From Rahnella aquatilis CIP 78.65 = ATCC 33071 (GTDB taxonomy: Bacteria; Pseudomonadota; Gammaproteobacteria; Enterobacterales; Enterobacteriaceae), in assembly GCF_000241955.1 (NCBI RefSeq), contig NC_016818.1, positions 4,712,001-4,776,000 on the forward strand: 64,000 nt of DNA, written 5' to 3'. Below the pieces are notes generated by a model, which did not search any database, was not told the DNA's origin, and saw only the letters and a program-made list of their open reading frames with translations. Positions 53,980 to 62,951 of this stretch are shown in pieces. The stretch's first letter is position 1, and each line of letters starts with the position of its first letter. The position numbers and the translations under genes were made by a program.

Positions 53980-54415
53980 AATTCTCGACCCGCGCATCGG
54001 TTCGACTTTCCCTTTACCGGCTTACGCGACACCAGGGTCTGCGGGTCTGGATTTGCGCGCCTGTCTGGACGCTTCAGTAGAACTGAAACCGGGCGAAACC
54101 ACACTGCTGCCAACCGGTCTGGCTATTCACATTGGTGATGCTAATCTGGCGGCGGTGATTTTGCCGCGCTCCGGTCTGGGCCATAAGCATGGCGTCGTGC
54201 TGGGTAACCTTGTTGGTCTTATCGACTCTGATTATCAGGGCCAGCTGATGGTTTCTGTGTGGAACCGCGGTCAGACAACATTCATTATCGAGCCGGGCGA
54301 ACGTATTGCTCAAATGGTGTTTGTGCCTGTCGTTCAGGCAGAATTCAATCTGGTGGAAGATTTTGACGCCAGTGAACGCGGCGAAGGTGGCTTTGGCCAC
54401 TCAGGTCGCCAATAA
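53957..54415 (+). CDS. dut: dUTP diphosphatase
   Basis: A 152-residue trimeric dUTPase that supplies dUMP and keeps uracil out of DNA. All five family motifs are visible: [43 protein letters not shown] and the C-terminal flexible [12 protein letters not shown]. There are two adjacent ATGs (53957 and 53960), either usable. Reading starts inside the last codons of coaBC, implying coupled translation, as in E. coli. Confidence 0.97.
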   Translation: MMKKIDIKILDPRIGSTFPLPAYATPGSAGLDLRACLDASVELKPGETTLLPTGLAIHIGDANLAAVILPRSGLGHKHGVVLGNLVGLIDSDYQGQLMVSVWNRGQTTFIIEPGERIAQMVFVPVVQAEFNLVEDFDASERGEGGFGHSGRQ

Positions 54416-54586
54416 GAACCTGTTCAGCACCGCTGATTTTGACGCGATATTGAACAGATCCTTATCACTATCAGACCGTAACAACGCGAAGGGAACGAAA
54501 TAAGCCGCAGGATCACAGCGATTCATGCGGCAGTTGTGCGGTTTCTCCATGATTTTAGCCGTTTTTTAGCAAGGGTCTATTCAGAC

Positions 54587-55183
54587 ATGGCAGAGAAAGA
54601 AACGACAAAAAGGAACAGGCGCGAAGAGATTTTGCAGGCGTTAGCGCAAATGCTTCAGTCCAGCGATGGCAGCCAGCGGATCACGACTGCAAAACTTGCC
54701 GCCAGTGTAGGTGTTTCAGAAGCAGCGCTTTACCGTCATTTTCCCAGTAAAACGCGGATGTTTGACAGCTTAATCGAATTTATCGAAGACAGTCTGATTA
54801 CCCGCATCAATCTCATCCTGCAAGATGAAAAGGATACGCTAAACAGAATACGTCTGATTTTGCTGCTGATTTTGGGTTTTGCCGAACGTAATCCGGGGCT
54901 GACCCGTATTATGACCGGTCACGCCCTGATGTTTGAACAGGATCGCCTGCAAGGCCGTATCAATCAGCTTTTCGAGCGAATTGAAGCGCAACTGCGTCAG
55001 GTGCTGCGGGAAAAGAAAATGCGTGAAGGCAGCGGATTCGTCAGCGACGAAACTCTGCTCGCCAGCCAGTTACTGGCATTTTGCGAAGGAATGCTGTCGC
55101 GTTTTGTACGCTCTGAATTTAAGTACAAACCGACTCAGGATTTCGATACCCGCTGGCCGCTTATCTCTGCTCAGTTGCAATAA
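54587..55183 (+). CDS. slmA: Nucleoid occlusion factor SlmA
   Basis: A 198-residue TetR-family protein that, bound to chromosomal sites, breaks up FtsZ polymers over unsegregated DNA. N-terminal helix-turn-helix [29 protein letters not shown] (about 28-56). The ATG at 54587 gives the E. coli length; a frame from 54536 adds 17 unrelated residues. Its 171-base upstream gap presumably holds its promoter. A terminator follows. Confidence 0.97.
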   Translation: MAEKETTKRNRREEILQALAQMLQSSDGSQRITTAKLAASVGVSEAALYRHFPSKTRMFDSLIEFIEDSLITRINLILQDEKDTLNRIRLILLLILGFAERNPGLTRIMTGHALMFEQDRLQGRINQLFERIEAQLRQVLREKKMREGSGFVSDETLLASQLLAFCEGMLSRFVRSEFKYKPTQDFDTRWPLISAQLQ

Positions 55184-55209
55184 ACGCGCAGGGACAAACG
55201 CCAAATCTG

Positions 55210-55237
55210 AAAAGGGCCGAAAGGCCCTTTTGTTTTT
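55210..55237. terminator. Terminator after slmA
   Basis: AAAAGGGCC, GAAA, GGCCCTTTT then GTTTTT. A strong stem with a GNRA-type loop between convergent slmA and the GDYXXLXY gene. Confidence 0.88.
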
Positions 55238-55241
55238 CGTA

Positions 55242-55778
55242 CTATGGCTGGATCATTGTGCCATTTTCATCCAGCATCGCGGTCAGTAACGCTGTGCCGT
55301 CCTCTCCGACCCGAAATGCGCCATAACGCGCGCGGGTGAAACGTTCACCCTGGCCTTCCTGGAAAAAGTAAGCATCAGTCCCCACCCTCAGCGTTCCGGC
55401 ATTCATATGATAGTTAACCCGTAATTCATTGGGTTTCAAAGGCTCAGCATGATCAAACTGCGCCCGAATAACCTGCCGCTGCTCATTCATTTCCACAACG
55501 ATTTTGCCGCTCAATGGCAAACAAGAAACAGACGGGACAGAATCACAAACCTGCCGTTGCTGATACAGCTCCTGCTGCAAAGATCGGGTGATGGCATAAT
55601 CGAGGGCCATATAGTCCCCCTGCATCAGAGAGCGCGGGTCAACCGGGGCAAGTGGCAATACCATCACTGCCCCCTGTTTCAACACCCGCTCTTTTTGCCA
55701 GATCCCAAAATTCACCGCTAACAGCCCCAGTAGCACGACAAGCCCTGACATCCATTTTCTCAGATTACGGGTTTGCAT
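55242..55778 (-). CDS. GDYXXLXY domain membrane-anchored protein
   Basis: A 178-residue protein with one N-terminal membrane helix (MSGLVVLLGLLAVNFGIW, about residues 10-27) and an extracytoplasmic domain carrying the GDYMALDYAI motif that names the GDYXXLXY family. Function is unknown. It overlaps the upstream DUF2157/DUF4401 gene by 14 bases and the two families often occur side by side, so they likely act together at the inner membrane. A longer frame to 55907 lies entirely within the neighbour and is not used. Confidence 0.83.
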   Translation of the reverse strand: MQTRNLRKWMSGLVVLLGLLAVNFGIWQKERVLKQGAVMVLPLAPVDPRSLMQGDYMALDYAITRSLQQELYQQRQVCDSVPSVSCLPLSGKIVVEMNEQRQVIRAQFDHAEPLKPNELRVNYHMNAGTLRVGTDAYFFQEGQGERFTRARYGAFRVGEDGTALLTAMLDENGTMIQP

Positions 55779-57972
55779 AAGCTTTCCCCTTACATGCAGG
55801 CATCCACTTTTGGGCTGCAAATGCCAGCACCAGCAACCCCGCTCCTGTGGCAAACAGTAAAAGAGATTTCTGCAACAAACTGACGCCCAGGAAGTAATAC
55901 CAGTCAATGATATACAGCGTGAGAATACAGCCGCTCGCGGCTAAAACCCCCTGCCTTCCCTGATAACGCGCCATCAGTAATAACCACATCCCCAGGCCAA
56001 TTCCCGGCGCATAAAAAGCGGCGGTGCCACAAAAAATCGCAGCCACAAACAATAGCGGTACCGGCGGTGTCCTTTTCGTTATCACCTGGTACAAAGAGCC
56101 CAATATTAACCCCGCAGCAATACCCGTACCGGTCCCTGACGACAGAACAAAATACCCCGCCGGATGCCAGAACAGATCGTAGAAGAACGGTGCGTTAATG
56201 CCGCAAAAACACAGCAGTACCAGTCCAGCCGGGATGCCATAAAGTAAGGGAAAGACAGCGTCAGTCACGGGTCTGGCTTTTAAGTTCAGTTGTTCTCTGA
56301 TAACCCACAGCCAAAAAATCACCACGCAGGCAACCAGCGTTGAAACCGCGCCTAAACCGGCAATAGGGGATAAAAACAGACCGGCCAATAAGTTACCGGT
56401 GAGGATCAGTAAAAAAGTCAGCGCCGTGATCGCCATAAACCGGTAAGCATGATCGCGCATTGCCAGCGCCATCGCCGCAAGAACCGGCAAAGAACAGAGT
56501 GAACCGACCAGAACAGACATCTCCCAACCGGGTTCAAAGAGAAGATAGAAACCAAAGCAGAGGCCACAGGTTGCCGCGATTGCCCATGCCAGCCCGATAT
56601 GGTGCTTACTCACGCCCTGCATACGCAACAGCCCACCCGCGACGGCAGCAAGGAGCAGAGAAGGGATTATCACCGTAGCGGCATTGGGGTCATTGAGCAG
56701 GTCGGCGACATACAGCACCAGGATCAGCAGAAATAAAATAATCATCGCCGCAACCCAGCCACCGATACTCAGTGTCAGTCGCAGGTACCAGGGACGATGA
56801 GAGGAGTGATCGTACTGCTGGATCTCTTCAATCTGCGACAGATTAAGCAAACCATGCTGACGTAATTGTTCAGTCAGAAGCGCTACCTCGGAGGAGGAAA
56901 CTTCGACTGGCTGGCGCTCATAGAGTTTGCGCCGCCAGTGCAACATGACGGCGCCACATCCCGCCAGCCACAAGGCCATCAGGCAGCCCAGCATAAACAG
57001 GCCACCAATATCGTAAGCGCTGTCGAACATCTGCATGATCAATACACACCCTGCTGCTGCCGCACTGGCGGTTCCCAGGGTCAGCATGCAGAGATCAGGA
57101 TGACGATAGCGATAAAAGAAGTACCCCACCAACAAGACTGTCAGCCATAAAGCCGTCACAAACGGATGATGGGTACCGTAGCCCCACCCGGATATATTTC
57201 CGGCGACAAAGCAGGTCAGCATTAATAACAGGAAGCCGACCATCACCCGGGAAAACCAGCGACTGGCAAGCCAGGACGGAGGATTAGTTTTTATTGCACG
57301 CAGCGCAAGGACTTCACGTGTGACCAGGCATAACACCTGCACAATCAGGTAACCGTAGAGCGCAGTCGTGGGGAAGTCGTCCAGGCTGTCAAACAAACCA
57401 CTGTCAGCCAGACTCACAGAAATCGTGGCGTAATAGAGCTGAAACGTAAGATTGGCAAGCAGCCAGGTACAAAACCACAGGCTGTTCTGTCGGGCGATTA
57501 AGGCTAAAGGCAGGAAAATAAACAGCCAGGCTCTGAACAATTCCCAACTGTCGGCCCCCGTCTGATAAATCTGTCCATACAGGGCAAACAGAGCACCAAA
57601 GCTGAGACCAGTCGCCAGCAAGGCACTGCGCGCAAACCCGTCATACCAGCGCCACCAGACCAGAACGGCCAGAGCCAGGATCAGCAACTCAGCCAGCGCA
57701 AACTTTGCCATCTTCGGCATATCTGCCCAGTTCCAGGCCACAAAAAATACGGCACCGGCCACCAGCGACAACAGGCCCAGCAGGGAGAGTAAGGGAACCA
57801 AAAATTTCCGCCATTCGGGATAACCCGGCCGGACACCACAAAAGTCATAAATACGCTGACATCCGGCTGGCGTCAGGCTGCCGCTTTTGACCAGACACTC
57901 CGTCTGGCGGCAGAGAAATTCTGCCGCCCCTGAAGGCATCCATTCTTTGCTGTCTGCTTCAGTTTCTGTCAT
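55765..57972 (-). CDS. Large polytopic membrane protein, DUF2157 plus DUF4401
   Basis: A 735-residue protein with a short soluble N-terminus (about 1-58, with segments typical of DUF2157) and close to 20 hydrophobic helices. The first half (about 20-340) resembles DUF2157; a soluble linker (about 345-400, EVALLTEQLRQHGLLNLSQ) leads to a second half (about 405-725) resembling DUF4401. It looks like a fusion of two modules that elsewhere can be separate. No transporter or enzyme motif is recognisable. It is first gene of a two-gene unit with the GDYXXLXY protein. E. coli K-12 lacks this unit between slmA and pyrE. Confidence 0.78.
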   Translation of the reverse strand: MTETEADSKEWMPSGAAEFLCRQTECLVKSGSLTPAGCQRIYDFCGVRPGYPEWRKFLVPLLSLLGLLSLVAGAVFFVAWNWADMPKMAKFALAELLILALAVLVWWRWYDGFARSALLATGLSFGALFALYGQIYQTGADSWELFRAWLFIFLPLALIARQNSLWFCTWLLANLTFQLYYATISVSLADSGLFDSLDDFPTTALYGYLIVQVLCLVTREVLALRAIKTNPPSWLASRWFSRVMVGFLLLMLTCFVAGNISGWGYGTHHPFVTALWLTVLLVGYFFYRYRHPDLCMLTLGTASAAAAGCVLIMQMFDSAYDIGGLFMLGCLMALWLAGCGAVMLHWRRKLYERQPVEVSSSEVALLTEQLRQHGLLNLSQIEEIQQYDHSSHRPWYLRLTLSIGGWVAAMIILFLLILVLYVADLLNDPNAATVIIPSLLLAAVAGGLLRMQGVSKHHIGLAWAIAATCGLCFGFYLLFEPGWEMSVLVGSLCSLPVLAAMALAMRDHAYRFMAITALTFLLILTGNLLAGLFLSPIAGLGAVSTLVACVVIFWLWVIREQLNLKARPVTDAVFPLLYGIPAGLVLLCFCGINAPFFYDLFWHPAGYFVLSSGTGTGIAAGLILGSLYQVITKRTPPVPLLFVAAIFCGTAAFYAPGIGLGMWLLLMARYQGRQGVLAASGCILTLYIIDWYYFLGVSLLQKSLLLFATGAGLLVLAFAAQKWMPACKGKAYANP

Positions 57973-58004
57973 GACATCCCTGCCTTAGGAAGTTTTATGC
58001 GACA

Positions 58005-58646
58005 TTAAACGCCATATTCCTGCTGGTAAGCCCGAACAGCCGCCAGATGGTCAGCCATTTCCGCTTTCTCTTCCAGGTATTCGATCAAGTCAGCCAGCGT
58101 AATAATTGAAATCACTTTGCAATGATAGTCGCGCTCAACCTCCTGAATAGCGGAGATATCTGCGCGCCCGCGTTCCTGACGGTCCAGGGAAATCAATACA
58201 CCGGCCAGAGTGGCTTTATTCGCGTTGATGATTTCCATCGATTCACGGATCGCGGTACCGGCGGTGATCACATCATCGACCAGCATCACACGCCCCTGCA
58301 ACGGGCTGCCGACCAGCAAACCGCCTTCACCATGGTCTTTGGCCTCTTTGCGGTTAAAGCAGTATGGCACATCGCGCTCATGATGCTCAGCCAGGGCAAC
58401 TGCGGTGGTCGTCGCGATTGGGATACCTTTATAAGCCGGGCCAAACACTAAATCGAAATCAATTTTGGAATCCACCAATGCTTCGGCATAAAAACGTCCC
58501 AGTAACGCCAGATCACGGCCAGTATTAAATAAACCGGCATTGAAGAAGTAGGGACTGATGCGCCCGGACTTCAGGGTAAACTCGCCGAATTTCAAAACCT
58601 GTTTGTTCAGTGCGAACTCAATAAACTGGCGCTGATAGGCTTTCAT
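58005..58646 (-). CDS. pyrE: Orotate phosphoribosyltransferase
   Basis: Converts orotate and PRPP to OMP in pyrimidine synthesis. The 213-residue protein has the PRPP-binding motif [17 protein letters not shown] (about residues 120-136) and [10 protein letters not shown] loop. The ATG at 58646 gives the E. coli length; an in-frame start at 58697 lies in the attenuator. It is downstream of rph and controlled by the intercistronic attenuator. Confidence 0.97.
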   Translation of the reverse strand: MKAYQRQFIEFALNKQVLKFGEFTLKSGRISPYFFNAGLFNTGRDLALLGRFYAEALVDSKIDFDLVFGPAYKGIPIATTTAVALAEHHERDVPYCFNRKEAKDHGEGGLLVGSPLQGRVMLVDDVITAGTAIRESMEIINANKATLAGVLISLDRQERGRADISAIQEVERDYHCKVISIITLADLIEYLEEKAEMADHLAAVRAYQQEYGV

Positions 58647-58697
58647 TGATGGTCTCCTCGATAATGTCTTATTTCTCATTGTCAGCCCGCAGGCCAT

Positions 58698-58727
58698 AAA
58701 AAAGGCGACTTCTCAGTCGCCTTAAAA
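58698..58727 (-). promoter_or_regulatory. rph-pyrE intercistronic attenuator
   Basis: On the minus strand GGCGACT, GAGA, AGTCGCC then TTTTTT, starting five bases after the rph stop codon. In E. coli this hairpin terminates transcription unless ribosomes translating the end of rph follow the polymerase closely, which happens when UTP is low. The tight spacing of rph stop and stem is preserved. Confidence 0.88.
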
Positions 58728-58729
58728 AA

Positions 58730-59446
58730 TTATTTCGCCAGCGCCGCTTTCTGCGCCTGGAAGATAGTGTCGATGCCCCCTCTGGCGAGGGCAAGTAAAC
58801 CGAGCAACTCCTCATGACTGAACGGCTCACCTTCTGCGGTGCCCTGCACCTCAATCATGCGACCATCTTCCATCATCACAACGTTCATGTCGGTTTCTGC
58901 CGCTGAGTCTTCGACATACTCGAGATCACACAGCGCTTCGCCTTTCACGATACCGACGGAAACCGCTGCGACCATGCCTTTCATCGGGTTAGCTTTCAGT
59001 TTACCTGCCGCTACCAGCGCATTCAGCGCATCGGCCAGAGCAACGCAAGCACCGGAAATGGACGCAGTGCGCGTGCCGCCGTCCGCCTGCAACACATCAC
59101 AGTCGAGAGTAATGGTGAATTCACCCAGTTTTTTCAGATCGACCGCAGCACGCAGGGAACGGGCAATCAGACGCTGGATTTCCAGAGTACGGCCGCCTTG
59201 CTTACCTTTTGCGGCTTCACGCGCGTTACGCGTATGGGTGGAACGCGGCAACATGCCGTACTCTGCGGTGATCCAACCTTGTCCCTGACCTTTCAGAAAA
59301 CGCGGAACACCTTCCTCCACCGTCGCGGTACACAGCACTTTGGTATCACCAAACTCCACCAGCACGGAACCTTCAGCGTGTTTAGTGTAATGGCGGGTCA
59401 GTGTTACGGGGCGCACTTGTTGTGCATTTCGGCCTGCTGGACGCAT
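58730..59446 (-). CDS. rph: Ribonuclease PH
   Basis: A 238-residue phosphorolytic 3'-5' exoribonuclease that trims tRNA 3' ends. Conserved RPAGR start, [26 protein letters not shown] phosphate/RNA-binding region (split here, about 86-107) and [14 protein letters not shown] are intact. The reading frame is complete to the usual C-terminus, unlike E. coli K-12 where a frameshift truncates rph and weakens pyrE expression. It is divergent from yicC. Confidence 0.97.
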   Translation of the reverse strand: MRPAGRNAQQVRPVTLTRHYTKHAEGSVLVEFGDTKVLCTATVEEGVPRFLKGQGQGWITAEYGMLPRSTHTRNAREAAKGKQGGRTLEIQRLIARSLRAAVDLKKLGEFTITLDCDVLQADGGTRTASISGACVALADALNALVAAGKLKANPMKGMVAAVSVGIVKGEALCDLEYVEDSAAETDMNVVMMEDGRMIEVQGTAEGEPFSHEELLGLLALARGGIDTIFQAQKAALAK

Positions 59447-59572
59447 GGATACTTCTCCGGGTCACGAATCATGTTTGGCTGCGCATTATACGGACTTCGC
59501 GAGGTAATGCCTATCATGACCCGAGCGTGGAGGCTATAATCGCTGCATCTTTACATTAACAGGTACGCATAC

Positions 59573-60436
59573 ATGATCCGTAGTATGACCGCTTATGCCC
59601 GACGCGAAATTAAGGGTGACTGGGGCAGCGCAGCGTGGGAACTCCGCTCGGTAAACCAACGTTATCTCGAAACCTACATCCGTCTGCCAGAGCAATTCCG
59701 CAGCCTGGAACCGGTTGTCCGTGAGCGCATTCGCGCCCGGCTGACCCGCGGTAAAGTCGAATGTAATCTGCGTTTTGATCTCGATCCGGGCGCACAAAGC
59801 ACGTTGCAGCTCAATGAAAAACTGGCGAAGCAGCTGGTTGAAGCCGCGCAATGGGTGAAAATGCAAAGTGATGAAGGCGAAATTAATCCGCTGGAAGTCC
59901 TGCGCTGGCCGGGCGTGATGCTGGCTGAAGAACAGGATCTGGACGCCATCAGCACCGAATTGCTGCTGGCGCTGGAAACAGCACTGGATGATTTCATCAG
60001 CGCCCGTGAAAGTGAAGGTGCCGCACTGAAGACGATGATCGAACAGCGTCTCGATGGCGTGAGCGCAGAAGTGGTGAAAGTCCGCGCCCAGATGCCAAAT
60101 ATTCTGCAATGGCAGCGCGAGCGCCTGGTCAGCAAACTGGAAGATGCGCAGGTTCAGCTGGAAAATACCCGTCTGGAGCAGGAACTGGTGCTGATGGCGC
60201 AACGTATTGATGTGGCGGAAGAGCTGGACCGGCTTGAGGCGCACGTCAAAGAAACACATAAAATCATGAAGAAAGAAGAAGCCGTGGGCCGTCGTCTTGA
60301 CTTCATGATGCAGGAATTTAACCGCGAGTCGAACACGCTGGCGTCTAAATCGATCAACGCCGACGTCACGACATCAGCCATCGAGCTGAAAGTGCTGATC
60401 GAACAGATGCGTGAGCAGATTCAGAATATCGAGTAA
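59573..60436 (+). CDS. yicC: YicC family endoribonuclease
   Basis: A 287-residue YicC/YloC protein. N-terminal domain starts MIRSMTAYARRE and includes SVNQRYLETYIRLPEQFRSLEP; the C-terminal domain has VGRRLDFMMQEFNRESNTL and the end TTSAIELKVLIEQMREQIQNIE, the family signature. Recent work describes YicC as a ribonuclease acting on small RNAs. It is divergent from rph, as in E. coli, and ends at a bidirectional terminator. Confidence 0.95.
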   Translation: MIRSMTAYARREIKGDWGSAAWELRSVNQRYLETYIRLPEQFRSLEPVVRERIRARLTRGKVECNLRFDLDPGAQSTLQLNEKLAKQLVEAAQWVKMQSDEGEINPLEVLRWPGVMLAEEQDLDAISTELLLALETALDDFISARESEGAALKTMIEQRLDGVSAEVVKVRAQMPNILQWQRERLVSKLEDAQVQLENTRLEQELVLMAQRIDVAEELDRLEAHVKETHKIMKKEEAVGRRLDFMMQEFNRESNTLASKSINADVTTSAIELKVLIEQMREQIQNIE

Positions 60437-60455
60437 ATCCTCTCCCCCGCCTAAT

Positions 60456-60495
60456 AAAAAACGCCTCAGACCATAAAAGTCCGAGGCGTTTTTTT
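60456..60495. terminator. Bidirectional terminator between yicC and the FabF-like gene
   Basis: AAAAAACGCCTC and GAGGCGTTTTTTT pair across a 15-base loop, between convergent genes. Confidence 0.85.
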
Positions 60496-60516
60496 ATGCG
60501 TCAGCGAAAAAGGAAA

Positions 60517-61791
60517 TTAGTCTTCCCAGCGTTTCAGCAGTACGCAGGCGTTCACGCCACCGAAACCGAAGCCGTTTGACAGGGCATAGGTGATGTCATG
60601 TTTCTGCGCGGTATTCCCGATGATGTTCAGACCCGCAGCCGCTTCGTCTTTATTTTCCAGATTCAGTGTCGGGGGAACGATTTGGTCGCGTACAGCCAGA
60701 ATGGTGAAGATGGTTTCCAGTCCGCCAGCCGCGCCCAGCAAGTGCCCGGTCGCTGATTTGGTAGAGGTAACAGCCAGCTTACCGTCAGTGCCAAACAGGG
60801 TTTTGATCGCATTGATTTCACCCAGATCGCCCACCGGCGTAGAGGTTGCGTGAGCATTCAGGTGCTGCACGTCTGAAGGCTGAATACCCGCCTGGCGCAG
60901 AGCGATTTTCATCGCGCGCCCCGCACCGTTGCCATCTTCCGCACCGGACGTCATGTGGTAGGCGTCACCGCTGGTGCCGTAACCGACAATCTCAGCCAGA
61001 ATTTTGGCGCCACGTGCTTTCGCATGTTCCAGCTCTTCGATCACCAGCATGCCCGCGCCTTCGCCCATGACGAAACCATCACGCGCACTGTCGAACGGAC
61101 GGGAAGCTTTTTCAGGATGATCTTCATGGCCGGTAGACATGGCTTTTGCCGCCGCGAAACCTCCCAGGCTTACAGTATCGATAGCCGCTTCAGCACCACC
61201 GCAAAGTGCAACATCCGCTTCATCGTTGCGAATTAAACGAACGGCATCACCGATGGCCTGAACACCCGCCGCACAAGCCGTGACCGGTGCACCAATCGGG
61301 CCTTTGAACTGATGTTTGATAGAAACCTGACCCGCCGCCAGATTCACCAGGAATGAAGGAATGGTGAAAGGCGACAAACGTTTGGCACCACGGCTGTCGT
61401 TGGTACGCACCGCATGGGCAATCGCCGGGAAGCCACCGATACCGGAACCGATGACCGTTGCAGTACGTTCCTGTTGTTCAGGGGTTTCCGCTTTCCAGCC
61501 TGCGTCAGCAACGGCCATATCGGCAGCAGCCATTGCGAACAGAATGAAACGATCCATTTTTTTCTGGTCTTTCGGTACCACGAACTGATCCGGATCGAAA
61601 CCTGATTCAGGGTCCTGTTCTTTAGTTTGTACCTGACCACCAATTTTCACGGTCAGCGTTTCAACAATCTCTTCCGGTAAAACTCGGATACCAGACTGAC
61701 CGGCCAGCAGACGCTTCCAGATAGTTTCGATATCACAGCCCAGAGGACTCACAGCCCCCATGCCGGTAATAACCACTCGACGATGAGTCAT
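60517..61791 (-). CDS. Beta-ketoacyl-ACP synthase II paralogue (FabF-like)
   Basis: A 424-residue condensing enzyme. It has the start MTHRRVVITGMGAVSPLG, catalytic C173 in VTACAAG, H314 in NAHATSTP and H350 in SATGHLLGAAGG, giving the Cys-His-His triad of KAS I/II. It should elongate acyl-ACP with malonyl-ACP. It is not in the fab cluster, so it is a second copy, and motifs such as DGFVMGEGAG, ELEHAKARGAKI and KKMDRFILFAMAAADMA look more like alphaproteobacterial FabF than the enteric housekeeping enzyme. A frame to 61923 adds 44 unrelated residues. A TetR gene lies upstream in the same direction. Confidence 0.85.
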   Translation of the reverse strand: MTHRRVVITGMGAVSPLGCDIETIWKRLLAGQSGIRVLPEEIVETLTVKIGGQVQTKEQDPESGFDPDQFVVPKDQKKMDRFILFAMAAADMAVADAGWKAETPEQQERTATVIGSGIGGFPAIAHAVRTNDSRGAKRLSPFTIPSFLVNLAAGQVSIKHQFKGPIGAPVTACAAGVQAIGDAVRLIRNDEADVALCGGAEAAIDTVSLGGFAAAKAMSTGHEDHPEKASRPFDSARDGFVMGEGAGMLVIEELEHAKARGAKILAEIVGYGTSGDAYHMTSGAEDGNGAGRAMKIALRQAGIQPSDVQHLNAHATSTPVGDLGEINAIKTLFGTDGKLAVTSTKSATGHLLGAAGGLETIFTILAVRDQIVPPTLNLENKDEAAAGLNIIGNTAQKHDITYALSNGFGFGGVNACVLLKRWED

Positions 61792-61935
61792 AAAACATTC
61801 CTCTCTGTCTGTATAAGACGTAAGTTTCTGCAGGCGATAACATAAACCGGCAAGAAACGGGTTTCTGATAATAAAGGTTGACAGTATGTGACGAATTACG
61901 TTTTTGTAAACCCGTAACCCCAAATTTTGTTGTAT

Positions 61936-62556
61936 CTACTTTGCGAGGCTACGCAAAACCAGGCTGGTGATTGCCTGAACGCGTTCTTCGAGCTGTTCAG
62001 GTGTTTTTTGTTCCAGCAATAACGGGTGCGAGAAGGGTGTCGTCACCGTGGTGATCGCCATGCACACCTCATCCAGCGGCGTTTTACGCTCAAACTCACC
62101 GGATTCCCGGCCGTCAGCAACCACTTTTTCAACAATGCTATATATCATAGCCCGATGATTTAATGTCGATTTCCATTGCTGAGTCGAAGCTATTGCGGCC
62201 AGATCATGGAGTTTCCTGTCCTGGAAGAAGAGATCCAGACTACGTGTCAGCAGCGTTTTAAAAATAGATCTCAGGCGCAGGGTCGCACTTTGGTCATTTT
62301 GCGCAATAGCCATGAGCGCTGCGTCTATCTGCCCCACACGCTGCGAGCATATAGCTTCGCCAATTGCCTGTTTAGACTCAAAAAATTTATAAATATAAGC
62401 GCTTGAAACGCCGATTGATTTGGCAAGATCCGCTACTGACGTTTTGGCGTAACCATAAAGACGAAAGTGCCCGAATGCCGCATCTATAATTTGTTCACGC
62501 CGCTCGTGCTCGGCAGGCCCACGCTGTGTTAACGCAACCGGAATATCGGGCTTCAT
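61936..62556 (-). CDS. TetR/AcrR family transcriptional regulator
   Basis: A 206-residue repressor-type protein. The N-terminal helix-turn-helix reads REQIIDAAFGHFRLYGYAKT then SVADLAKSIGVSSAYIYKFF (about residues 20-60). The C-terminal ligand-binding half is not recognisable. It lies 144 bases upstream of the FabF-like gene on the same strand, so regulation of that gene, perhaps by a fatty-acid-related ligand, is a guess from position. It is divergent from yicG. Confidence 0.82.
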   Translation of the reverse strand: MKPDIPVALTQRGPAEHERREQIIDAAFGHFRLYGYAKTSVADLAKSIGVSSAYIYKFFESKQAIGEAICSQRVGQIDAALMAIAQNDQSATLRLRSIFKTLLTRSLDLFFQDRKLHDLAAIASTQQWKSTLNHRAMIYSIVEKVVADGRESGEFERKTPLDEVCMAITTVTTPFSHPLLLEQKTPEQLEERVQAITSLVLRSLAK

Positions 62557-62902
62557 ACACTCCTCCGGGCAGATTAAATCATTAAGTCGTGCGTCAATGA
62601 GTGACGATTTTAATTAATCGTAACCTATAAACGGAGAAAATTCACTTACGATGAAAAAAACAGCCCTAATGGATAAATGTAAAAGCCATGCCAAAACAAG
62701 CGAGCAATCCCTATTTTTCTAATCTAAAATAATCCGGCATTCCTCATCATCCTTTAATACTGGCTGATGTAAGGGGCATTCGCATGAGATTTAGTAATTC
62801 AAAAATCAATGCAAAAGAAAAACTCAGTCGAGAGCTAATGGGAAACTCATTACTCTACGCGGCTACTGTTTTCTCATTTACTGATTTGTCTGGCGCACAT
62901 CC
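62557..62902. other. 346-base gap between the TetR gene and yicG
   Basis: AT-rich, holding the divergent promoters. The part next to yicG contains a small ORF with a good ribosome site (listed separately). No terminator, strong palindrome or RNA gene was seen in the remainder. Confidence 0.5.
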
Positions 62903-62951
62903 ATGTTACTCACCGTTCTTTATATTATTGGGATCACCGCAGAAGCCATGA
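62784..62951 (+). CDS. Candidate small ORF overlapping the yicG start
   Basis: A 55-codon frame that starts ATGAGATTTAG and stops at TGA 62949-62951, inside yicG in another frame. AAGGGG lies eight bases before its ATG, far better than anything before yicG, whose own ATG at 62903 lacks a Shine-Dalgarno. The peptide ([18 protein letters not shown]...) has a basic N-terminus and a hydrophobic later part and matches no family I know. It may be a leader peptide that couples translation to yicG, or chance. Confidence 0.35.
   Translation: MRFSNSKINAKEKLSRELMGNSLLYAATVFSFTDLSGAHPCYSPFFILLGSPQKP

Noticed and set aside
54416..54586. 7-bp inverted repeat CTGTTCA/TGAACAG between dut and slmA
   Set aside because: Short arms far apart in an AT-rich gap; within chance expectation.
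59534..60259. 241-codon open frame opposite yicC
   Set aside because: Antisense shadow of a well-conserved gene; no ribosome site and no recognisable protein.
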